Assembly (NCBI GenBank): GCA_000717735.1
Contig: JOBE01000104.1
Span: 1 to 11,827, forward strand
Reading direction: 5' to 3'
Length of the DNA stretch: 11,827 nucleotides
From: Streptomyces griseoluteus
GTDB lineage: Bacteria > Actinomycetota > Actinomycetes > Streptomycetales > Streptomycetaceae
Below the pieces are notes generated by a model. The model searched no databases, was not told the DNA's origin, and saw only the letters and a program-made list of their open reading frames with translations. Of the stretch, positions 6,490 through 11,827 are shown one piece after another. Each line of letters opens with the position of its first letter. The first letter of the stretch is position 1. A program made the position numbers and the translations under genes.

Positions 6490-7242
6490 TCACGCCGCGT
6501 GCCCGCCGTCCACCGCGAACTCCGCGCCCGTCACGTACCGCCCCTCCGGCCCCGCGAGGAAGGCGACCATCGCGGCCACCTCGTCCGGAGTACCGAAGCG
6601 GCCGAGCGCCGTCATCGTCGCCTGGCCCTCCGCGTACGGGCCGTCCGCAGGGTTCATGTCCGTGTCGACCGGACCGGGGTGGACGATGTTGGCCGTGATG
6701 CCACGCCCCCCGAGCTCGCGGGCGAGGGCCTTCGTCAGGCCCACGAGCGCCGACTTGCTCATCGTGTACAGCGTGCCGCCGGGGCCCGGCACCCGCTGGG
6801 TCATGCAGGTGCCGATCGTGACGATCCGCCCGCCCTCCGGCAGCCGTCCGGCCGCCGCCTGCGAGGCGAGGAAGGCGGCCCGGACGTTGACCGCGAGGAC
6901 CCGGTCCACGTCCGCGAGGGACAGGGACTCCAGCGGTCCGAGGACCCCGACGCCCACGTTGTTCACGAGGACGTCGAGCCGCCCGAGCGCGTCCGCCGCC
7001 CACGTCACCGCTCCCGCCGCGTCCCCGGCGTCGGCCGCGTCGGCCCGCAGGGGCAGCGCCTTGCGGCCGGCCGCCTCGATCTGCGCGGCGACCTCCTTGG
7101 CCCGGGCCTCGTCCCGGACGTAGGTGAAGGCCACGTCGGCGCCCTCCCGGGCCAGCCGCACGGCCGTGGCCGCGCCGATCCCCCTGCTGCCGCCCGTCAC
7201 CAGGACCGCCGTGCCCTTCATCGTGCCGTTCGTCGTGGACAT
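6490..7242 (-). CDS. short-chain dehydrogenase/reductase (SDR, classical type)
   Basis: A 250-residue NAD(P)-dependent oxidoreductase of the classical SDR fold. Visible motifs are the nucleotide-binding TGGSRGIG (16-23), the NNVG variant of NNAG (94-97), the active-site Tyr159 and Lys163 (YTMSK), and HPGPVDTDM after the catalytic strand (198-206). The C-terminal YVTGAEFAVDGG is the standard end of FabG-like SDRs. Where most relatives have the catalytic serine (ISS or IGS), this one reads IGT (Thr145). The start at 7242 has GGAGG (7250-7254 on the complement) 7 bases upstream. A second ATG eight codons in is less well supported. The residue after the second strand region (YVRDEARAKE) suggests NADPH preference, which is a guess. 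The substrate cannot be told. The gene is divergent from the reductase at 7439. Confidence 0.92.
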   Translation of the reverse strand: MSTTNGTMKGTAVLVTGGSRGIGAATAVRLAREGADVAFTYVRDEARAKEVAAQIEAAGRKALPLRADAADAGDAAGAVTWAADALGRLDVLVNNVGVGVLGPLESLSLADVDRVLAVNVRAAFLASQAAAGRLPEGGRIVTIGTCMTQRVPGPGGTLYTMSKSALVGLTKALARELGGRGITANIVHPGPVDTDMNPADGPYAEGQATMTALGRFGTPDEVAAMVAFLAGPEGRYVTGAEFAVDGGHAA

Positions 7243-7285
7243 CCCGAAACCTCCGTGAGCCGTACCGAGTGGTTGCGGGTTCAAT

Positions 7286-7375
7286 GAAAGTCGCCGTGGC
7301 CGCCGGACGCTGGCGGGAATCGGACCCCGACCCGGGAGCGCGTCGGACCCCACCCCCGGCGCACCGATGACTTTC
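7286..7375. promoter_or_regulatory. divergent promoter region with paired GACTTTC elements
   Basis: GAAAGTC (7286-7292) and GACTTTC (7369-7375) are inverted copies. Each therefore reads GACTTTC in the direction of the gene it faces: 44 bases before the SDR start and 63 bases before the reductase start. The placement suggests a common -35-like element or a shared regulator site. Candidate -10 boxes (TACGGC on the minus strand, TACGGG at 7394-7399) are weak. Confidence 0.35.
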
Positions 7376-7438
7376 GCCGGGCGGCGCGGTCGGTACGGGT
7401 GAGACACGATGGTCCGGAGAACGGAAAGGGCACCCACC

Positions 7439-8047
7439 ATGGCCACCCTCAGCCTCACCCAGTTCCTCACCCTCGACGGCGTCCACCAGGCCCCCGGCGG
7501 CCCGCAGGAGGACCCCAGTGGCGGATTCGAGCACGGCGGCTGGTCCGTGCCGTTCGGCGACGAGGACTTCGGGCAGTACATGAACGAGGTCTTCACCCGC
7601 CCGACCGCCTTCCTCCTCGGCCGCCGCACCTACGAGATCTTCGCGAGCTACTGGCCGCAGCACGACGACCCCGCCGACCCCATCGCCTCCAAGCTCAACG
7701 CCCTCCCCAAGTACGTCGCCACCACCACCCTCGACTCCGCCGACTGGACCGGGACCACGCTCCTGCGCGGCGACGTCGTGAAGGAGGTCGCCGACCTCAA
7801 GGAGAGCCTCGACGGCGAGATCCAGATGCACGGCAGCGGCGGCCTCGCCCGCACCCTGCTCGACCACGACCTGATCGACGCCCTGCACCTGCTCGTCTTC
7901 CCGGTGATCCTCGGCACCGGCCGCCGCCTCTTCTCCGACGGCGTCCGCCCCACCGCCTTCCGCAACACCGCGTCCCGCACCACCGGTTCGGGCGTCGCCC
8001 TCCTCACGTACGAGCGGGCGGGACGCCCCGAGTACGGCAGCTACTGA
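7439..8047 (+). CDS. dihydrofolate reductase-fold protein (RibD C-terminal-like)
   Basis: A 202-residue protein of the DHFR/RibD_C superfamily, which reduces pterin- or pyrimidine-like substrates with NADPH. The family marks are TLDGVHQAPGG near the start (11-21, usual form SLDG), LLGRRTYEIF (59-68), HGSGGLARTLL (131-141, nucleotide-binding Gly-rich turn) and PVILGTGRRLF (155-165). It is the stand-alone type common in many copies in actinomycetes (YyaP/YwjB-like), not the folate-pathway FolA enzyme, and the physiological substrate is not known. The ATG at 7439 has GGAAAGGG (7423-7430) 8 bases upstream. An upstream ATG at 7409 would add ten residues without a ribosome site. It is divergent from the SDR at 6490 and may be co-regulated with it. 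Confidence 0.9.
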   Translation: MATLSLTQFLTLDGVHQAPGGPQEDPSGGFEHGGWSVPFGDEDFGQYMNEVFTRPTAFLLGRRTYEIFASYWPQHDDPADPIASKLNALPKYVATTTLDSADWTGTTLLRGDVVKEVADLKESLDGEIQMHGSGGLARTLLDHDLIDALHLLVFPVILGTGRRLFSDGVRPTAFRNTASRTTGSGVALLTYERAGRPEYGSY

Positions 8048-8090
8048 TACGGGGGCAGGGAAAGGTGTAGCCACCACGGGCCCCGCCGGG

Positions 8091-8096
8091 TACGGT
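8091..8096 (+). promoter_or_regulatory. possible -10 box for the EamA transporter
   Basis: TACGGT fits TANNNT and would start transcription near 8103, giving a leader of about 57 bases before the ATG at 8161. No good -35 is visible. A TTGACA at 8137-8142 looks like a -35, but its -10 would lie within the coding start and has no match. Confidence 0.25.
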
Positions 8097-8160
8097 GATC
8101 GCTCCGCGTGCGAGCCGTCGAAGTCTCCACATCACCTTGACAGTTGGAGAACGGCCCACG

Positions 8161-9090
8161 ATGTCGGCTTCGATCGCCGCCCCCCTGCCCCTCGGCGCCC
8201 CCCGGCGCGCCTGGCTCACCGACCTGCCCGTCCTGCTCGTCGCCGTCGTCTGGGGCGCCAGCTACCTCGCCGCCAAGGGCATCACCACCACCCACACCGT
8301 CATCGCGGTCCTCGTCCTGCGGTTCGCGGTGGTGCTGCCCGTCCTCGTCGTCGCCGGGTGGTCCAGGCTGCGGGCGCTCAGCGCGGCCCAGTGGCGCGGC
8401 GCCGCGATCCTCGGACTGATCCTCAGCGGGATCTTCCTCCTGGAGACGTACGGCGTCGTCCACACCTCCGCCACCAACGCGGGCCTGATCATCAGCCTCA
8501 CCATGATCCTCACCCCGCTCGCCGAGGCCGCCGTCACCAGGGTCGCCCCGCCCCGCGCCTTCCTCGCCGCCGCCGGGCTCTCCGTCACCGGAGTCGTCCT
8601 GCTCACCCAGGGCGGCGGGTTCACCGCCCCTTCCCTCGGCGACCTCCTCATGCTGTTCGCGGCCGTCGCCCGTACCGTCCACGTCCTGGCCATGTCCCGG
8701 ATCAAGGCCGTCGGGTCGGCCGACTCGCTCCCCCTCACCACCGTGCAGCTCGGCTCCGCCGTCGCCGTCTTCGCCGTCATCGCGGCCTTCCCCGGCACCG
8801 GCGCCTCGCCCTGGACGGTGGCCCTCGACTTCGGCCCCCGCGAATGGGCCGGGCTGATCTTCCTCTCCGTCTTCTGCACGCTCTTCGCCTTCTTCGTGCA
8901 GATGTGGGCGGTGCGCCGCAGCTCCCCGTCCCGGGTCAGCCTCCTCCTCGGCACGGAACCGCTCTGGGCCGCCGCCGTGGGCATCGCCCTCGCGGGCGAC
9001 CGCCCCGGGGTCCTCGGCCTGGTAGGCGCGATCCTCGTGCTCGCGGGCACCAGTTGGGGCCGCCGGGCCGCCGACAAGGACGCCGGGTAG
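8161..9090 (+). CDS. EamA/DMT-family membrane transporter
   Basis: A 309-residue integral membrane protein with ten predicted segments, at about residues 21-39, 46-65, 80-99, 103-121, 131-150, 158-177, 186-210, 229-247, 258-277 and 281-299. These form two EamA repeats of five segments (about 24-150 and 157-300). VVWGASYLAAKG (29-40) is the typical opening of the first repeat, and LLGTEPLWAAAVGI (251-264) is the conserved segment of the second (usual form L.EPV.A.L). Members export metabolites, amino acids or drugs, and the substrate here is unknown. I chose the ATG at 8161 because GGAGA (8146-8150) lies 10 bases upstream and an earlier in-frame start at 8095 adds a non-conserved Arg-rich tail. 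The gene ends 11 bases before the small membrane protein at 9102, so the two may share a transcript. Confidence 0.92.
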   Translation: MSASIAAPLPLGAPRRAWLTDLPVLLVAVVWGASYLAAKGITTTHTVIAVLVLRFAVVLPVLVVAGWSRLRALSAAQWRGAAILGLILSGIFLLETYGVVHTSATNAGLIISLTMILTPLAEAAVTRVAPPRAFLAAAGLSVTGVVLLTQGGGFTAPSLGDLLMLFAAVARTVHVLAMSRIKAVGSADSLPLTTVQLGSAVAVFAVIAAFPGTGASPWTVALDFGPREWAGLIFLSVFCTLFAFFVQMWAVRRSSPSRVSLLLGTEPLWAAAVGIALAGDRPGVLGLVGAILVLAGTSWGRRAADKDAG

Positions 9091-9093
9091 GTT
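9088..9093 (+). promoter_or_regulatory. possible leaderless promoter -10 for the 9102 gene
   Basis: TAGGTT lies 8 bases before the ATG at 9102, matching the TANNNT element that precedes leaderless starts in actinomycetes. It overlaps the TAG stop of the transporter. No -35 is clear, and GGTAGG might instead be a weak ribosome site for a co-transcribed gene. Confidence 0.3.
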
Positions 9094-9101
9094 CTTCGAC
9101 C

Positions 9102-9458
9102 ATGCGTTCACTGGTCTACGACAACGAGTTCCGCGCCCGCGCCCGACGCACCCAGGGCTGGGGCCTCGCCCTGCTGACCGTCGCCGCCCTGTGCTGGGTC
9201 TGGTTCGGGGTCCTGCTCCTGACGCCGTACGAGGACGGTGACGGCGGCGGCAGCCCCTGCCCCGCGCTCCTCACCAGCGAGTACGTCCACCACGACGACT
9301 GCGTCGAAGCCCGCGACTGGCCCGGACTCCTCGCCGTCCTCGGGGGTTCCGTCCCCTTCGCCGTCATCGGCGGCGTCCTCTACACCAGCGGATCCGTCTC
9401 CCACCGGATGGCCGAGCACCTCGCCGAGGTGAAGCGCCTCGACGCGGCGCGGGACTGA
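9102..9458 (+). CDS. small two-segment membrane protein
   Basis: A 118-residue protein of unknown function. A short basic N-terminus (RARARRTQ) precedes a hydrophobic segment at about 20-41. A polar loop rich in Asp and His (42-72) follows, then a second hydrophobic segment at about 74-95, and a charged C-terminal tail likely to be helical (HRMAEHLAEVKRLDAARD). By the positive-inside rule both ends are cytoplasmic and the loop is outside. The loop holds two cysteines (Cys53 and Cys67) that could form a disulfide. The gene starts 11 bases after the transporter stop on the same strand, so it may be co-transcribed with it or start from its own leaderless promoter. I do not recognise a family. 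Coding status rests on an open frame with matching codon bias and a sensible membrane layout. Confidence 0.72.
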   Translation: MRSLVYDNEFRARARRTQGWGLALLTVAALCWVWFGVLLLTPYEDGDGGGSPCPALLTSEYVHHDDCVEARDWPGLLAVLGGSVPFAVIGGVLYTSGSVSHRMAEHLAEVKRLDAARD

Positions 9459-9479
9459 CCCCGGACACGGGCGGGACGC

Positions 9480-9704
9480 TCAGGACTTCCTCGGCACCCG
9501 GTCCGACACGATCAGGAGAACGACGCCGAGGACCGCGATCACGATGTTGGCGAACAGCTCCCGGCCCTCCAGGAACCCCACGTTCTCCGTGAGGAACCGC
9601 GTCACACCGAGGAGCCGGAACCAGCCGTCCGTCAGCTCGCGCACCACCCCGGCCACACCGAAGAGGGCGAGCAGGAAACCGATGACCTCCAGAGACTTCT
9701 TCAT
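9480..9704 (-). CDS. small two-segment membrane protein, unknown function
   Basis: A 74-residue protein with two hydrophobic segments, at about 5-21 (LEVIGFLLALFGVAGVV) and 51-67 (LFANIVIAVLGVVLLIV). They are joined by an amphipathic loop with GWFRLLGVTRFLTENVGFLEGREL. Charged residues sit at both ends (MKKS and DRVPRKS), so both termini are predicted inside. No family is recognised. It faces the 9102 gene end to end (21 bases apart) and is divergent from the histidine kinase. The ATG has only a weak ribosome site (GGTGAT). The sequence is convincingly protein-like, with a clean alternation of hydrophobic and charged stretches. Confidence 0.7.
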   Translation of the reverse strand: MKKSLEVIGFLLALFGVAGVVRELTDGWFRLLGVTRFLTENVGFLEGRELFANIVIAVLGVVLLIVSDRVPRKS

Positions 9705-9764
9705 GAAGTGATCATCACCGGGCGCCCCGCACCACCGCGTCCGCCTCCGGTCCAGGGCCGCCGC

Positions 9765-9795
9765 TACCGAAGTATCGACCTCGGCGACTTCGGTA
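9765..9795. promoter_or_regulatory. 9+9 base inverted repeat upstream of the two-component operon
   Basis: TACCGAAGT (9765-9773) and ACTTCGGTA (9787-9795) are perfect inverted copies, with centres 22 bases apart (two helical turns), ending 43 bases before the proposed -10 of the kinase gene. This is the layout of a dimer operator for a NarL/LiaR-type regulator, so autoregulation by the response regulator encoded here is a reasonable guess. It could also serve the divergent 9704 gene. Confidence 0.6.
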
Positions 9796-9838
9796 CATCC
9801 CCGGGCCGCTCGTGCCCCGGCCGGCGCCCCCGCCTGCG

Positions 9839-9844
9839 TACATT
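9839..9844 (+). promoter_or_regulatory. probable leaderless promoter -10 of the kinase gene
   Basis: TACATT lies 6 bases before the ATG at 9851, matching the TANNNT position seen for leaderless transcripts in actinomycetes. No ribosome site precedes that ATG, which fits a leaderless start. No -35 match is seen, as is common when an activator is needed. Confidence 0.5.
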
Positions 9845-9850
9845 GCGGAC

Positions 9851-11065
9851 ATGACTCGCACGGACCGGCAGCGCCGGCTGCTCCCCTCCCACCTGGTCGA
9901 ACCGGGCGCGAGCGGGACGGCCCGGCCGCGCCGTACCGTCCGCGACTGGATCGTGGACATCTCGCTCTTCCTCCTCGCGTCCCTCGTCGGCCTCGTGGCC
10001 GCCGACGCCGCCGCGGAGTACAGCAGCGAGCCGGTCATCCTCTTCGACCAGCTAGCCGGCGCCGCCGCCTGCTGCGCCCTCTGGTTGCGCCGCCGCCGGC
10101 CCACCGGCCTCGCGGTCGCGCTCTCCCTGGTGAGCGTGGTGGCCCCGGTCGCGGGCGGCGCCCTCCTCGCGAGCCTGTTCAGCGTCGCCGTACGCCGCCC
10201 CTTCCGCGAGGTGGCCTGGCTCGGGGCCCTCGCCGTCGCCGCCTCCACCGTGCAGGTGTTCGTCCGGCCCGATCCCACCCTCAACGCCGGCGTCTCCGCC
10301 GTCCTCGGCTTCGTGCTGATCCTGCTCGTCACCGCCTGGGGCATGCTCGTCCGCTCCCGCCGCCAGCTCGTCGAGGCCCTCAGGGAACGCGCCCGCCGCG
10401 CCGAGGCGGAGGCCGAGCTGCGCGCCGCCCAGGCCCAGCGGCTCGCCCGTGAGTCCATCGCCCGCGAGATGCACGACGTCCTCGCCCACCGGCTCACCCT
10501 GCTCAGCGTGCACGCCGGAGCCCTGGAGTTCCGGCCCGACGCCCCGCCCGAGCAGATCGCCCGCGCGGCCGGGGTCATCCGCGACAGCGCCCACGAGGCC
10601 CTCCAGGACCTCCGCGAGATCATCGGCGTCCTGCGCGCGCCCGGCGAGAACGGCGACGGCGGCGACCGGCCGCAGCCCACCCTCGCCACCCTCGACGCGC
10701 TGATCGACGAATCCCGCGAGGCCGGGGCGGACGTCGTCCTCGACACCACCGTCGACGACCCGGCGGCCGTGCCCGCCGCCACCGGCCGCACCGTCTACCG
10801 CATCGCCCAGGAAGCCCTGACCAACGCCCGCAAGCACGCGCCCGGCACGAAGGTCACCGTCACCGTGCGGGGCCGCCCCGGCGAGGGCCTCACCATCGGC
10901 GTCCACAACCCGGCACCCGCCGGACCGGTCCCGCACGTCCCCGGCTCCGGCCAGGGCCTCATCGGACTCACCGAACGCGCCGCCCTCGCCGGCGGCAGAC
11001 TCGAGCACGGCCCGGACCCCGGCGGCGGATTCACCCTGCACGCCTGGCTACCGTGGCCGGCATGA
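9851..11065 (+). CDS. sensor histidine kinase (NarL/LiaS type, HisKA_3)
   Basis: A 404-residue membrane sensor kinase that phosphorylates the adjacent response regulator. A basic cytoplasmic tail is followed by hydrophobic segments at about 34-53, 66-79, 85-107, 118-136 and 146-166, with almost no external sensor domain. That suggests it senses within or near the membrane. A coiled-coil linker (RSRRQLVEALRERARRAEAEAEL, about 168-190) leads to the HisKA_3 helix, with phospho-acceptor His208 in REMHDVLAHRL. The ATPase domain shows the N-box (EALTNARKHA, 321-330, Asn325) and G-box (GSGQGLIGLTER, 365-376). The segment VHNPAP (351-356) stands where the D-box aspartate of other kinases lies, a variation common in this kinase class. 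I chose the ATG at 9851 over an earlier start at 9812. The stop overlaps the regulator start by four bases. The signal is unknown. Confidence 0.94.
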   Translation: MTRTDRQRRLLPSHLVEPGASGTARPRRTVRDWIVDISLFLLASLVGLVAADAAAEYSSEPVILFDQLAGAAACCALWLRRRRPTGLAVALSLVSVVAPVAGGALLASLFSVAVRRPFREVAWLGALAVAASTVQVFVRPDPTLNAGVSAVLGFVLILLVTAWGMLVRSRRQLVEALRERARRAEAEAELRAAQAQRLARESIAREMHDVLAHRLTLLSVHAGALEFRPDAPPEQIARAAGVIRDSAHEALQDLREIIGVLRAPGENGDGGDRPQPTLATLDALIDESREAGADVVLDTTVDDPAAVPAATGRTVYRIAQEALTNARKHAPGTKVTVTVRGRPGEGLTIGVHNPAPAGPVPHVPGSGQGLIGLTERAALAGGRLEHGPDPGGGFTLHAWLPWPA

Positions 11066-11736
11066 CCATCCGGCTGCTCATCGTCGACGACGACCCCCTG
11101 GTCCGCGCGGGCCTCACCCTCATGCTCGGCGGCGCCGAGGACCTGGAGATCGTCGGCGAGGGCGCCGACGGCCGCGAGGTCCCCGAACTCGTCGACCGGC
11201 TCGCCCCCGACGTCGTCCTCATGGACATCCGGATGCCGCAGGTCGACGGGCTCACCGCCACCGAACGGCTCCGCGCCCTCCCCGGCGCCCCCGAGGTCGT
11301 CGTCCTCACCACCTTCCACGCCGACGAGCAGGTCCTGCGCGCCCTGCGCGCCGGCGCCGCGGGGTTCGTGCTCAAGGACACCCCGCCCGCCGAGATCGTC
11401 GCCGCCGTCCGCCGGGTCGCGGCCGGCGACCCGGTGCTCTCCCCGGCCGTCACCCGCCAGCTGATGACCCACGTGGCGGGGGAGCCGCACCGCCCCCGGC
11501 GCCCCGCGGCCCCCGACCGGCTCGCCGAACTCGCCGACCGCGAGCGGGAGGTGGCCGTCGCCGTCGGCCGCGGCCACTCCAACGCCGAGATCGCCGCCGA
11601 GCTGTACATGAGCGTGCCGACCGTCAAGACGTACGTGTCGCGCGTCCTCGCCAAACTCGGCCTCAACAACCGCGTCCAGATCGCCCTGCTCGTCCACGAC
11701 GCGGGCCTCCTCGACGAGGAGGAGGACGGCGCCTAG
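11062..11736 (+). CDS. LuxR/NarL-family response regulator
   Basis: A 224-residue DNA-binding partner of the kinase. The receiver domain (1 to about 120) has the acidic pair Asp9/Asp10, phospho-acceptor Asp55 (VVLMDIRMP), Thr83/Thr84 and Lys105 (VLKD), all in the expected places. The LuxR-type helix-turn-helix covers about 155-215 (LADREREVAVAVGRGHSN, then AEIAAELYMSVPTVKTYVSRVL). The start at 11062 is inside ATGA and overlaps the kinase stop. A GTG at 11053 would add three residues and cannot be excluded. The pair is translationally coupled. Nothing next to it within the window is an obvious target other than its own promoter repeat at 9765-9795. A hairpin terminator begins 22 bases after the stop. 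Confidence 0.95.
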   Translation: MTIRLLIVDDDPLVRAGLTLMLGGAEDLEIVGEGADGREVPELVDRLAPDVVLMDIRMPQVDGLTATERLRALPGAPEVVVLTTFHADEQVLRALRAGAAGFVLKDTPPAEIVAAVRRVAAGDPVLSPAVTRQLMTHVAGEPHRPRRPAAPDRLAELADREREVAVAVGRGHSNAEIAAELYMSVPTVKTYVSRVLAKLGLNNRVQIALLVHDAGLLDEEEDGA

Positions 11737-11757
11737 AAGACTGATGAAGATCTTGTT

Positions 11758-11792
11758 GAGGGGCTGTCCGGCCGGAGGCCGGGCAGCCCCTC
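11758..11792 (+). terminator. 16-bp hairpin terminator after the response regulator
   Basis: GAGGGGCTGTCCGGCC (11758-11773) pairs with GGCCGGGCAGCCCCTC (11777-11792) around a 3-base loop. There is one T-G wobble and no other mismatch. No T-tract follows, which is usual for Streptomyces terminators. The remaining bases to 11827 show nothing I can name. Confidence 0.8.
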
Positions 11793-11827
11793 GTGGTCAT
11801 GTGCCGGTGGGGGCGAGATGCCAGGTG

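Noticed and set aside
8137..8142. TTGACA as a -35 box for the EamA transporter
   Set aside because: The -10 position would fall around the ATG at 8161 and shows no TANNNT match.
1..11827. Mobile element, phage, CRISPR, defence system or biosynthetic cluster
   Set aside because: No transposase, integrase, spaced repeats, polyketide or peptide synthetase modules or known defence motifs are seen. Gene content and codon bias are uniform throughout.

Overview
The window is GC-rich DNA with the look of a Streptomyces chromosome. Its reading frames favour G/C at third positions, GTG starts are common, start-stop overlaps (ATGA) join paired genes, and the gene families are typical of that genus. It is the end of a draft contig, because the first 56 bases are Illumina Nextera adapter (P5 end, an 8-base i5 index, transposase mosaic end) and not genome. 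I see no rRNA, tRNA, CRISPR array, insertion sequence or phage module.

Layout. (1) 212-1980, + strand: a two-gene ABC exporter, an FtsX/MacB-type permease overlapping its ATPase. (2) 2022-6252: the allantoin utilisation locus. An IclR-type regulator (allR-like) and a small uncharacterised protein lie on the minus strand. Allantoinase (allB) and allantoicase (alc) lie divergently on the plus strand and are closed by a strong hairpin-plus-T-tract terminator. The 328-base allR-allB gap holds two inverted repeats that look like regulator sites. (3) 6490-8047: a short-chain dehydrogenase (minus) and a RibD/DHFR-fold reductase (plus) share a divergent promoter region. (4) 8161-9704: an EamA-type transporter followed by a small two-segment membrane protein, facing a second small membrane protein on the minus strand. 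(5) 9851-11736: a NarL/LiaR-type two-component pair (histidine kinase overlapping LuxR-type response regulator). A 9+9 base inverted repeat lies upstream and a near-perfect 16-bp hairpin lies downstream.

How they work together. AllB opens the allantoin ring to allantoate, and allantoicase then releases urea and ureidoglycolate. The adjacent IclR protein is the obvious candidate to gate both genes through the sites between them. The kinase and regulator are translationally coupled and probably autoregulated. The ABC pair probably exports a small hydrophobic or toxic compound, but its substrate cannot be read from the sequence. The rest are stand-alone housekeeping or accessory genes.

I do not see a clearly new biological system. 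The points most worth a second look are the operator architecture between allR and allB, the inverted repeat in front of the two-component operon, the uncharacterised protein behind allR, and the adapter at the contig edge.
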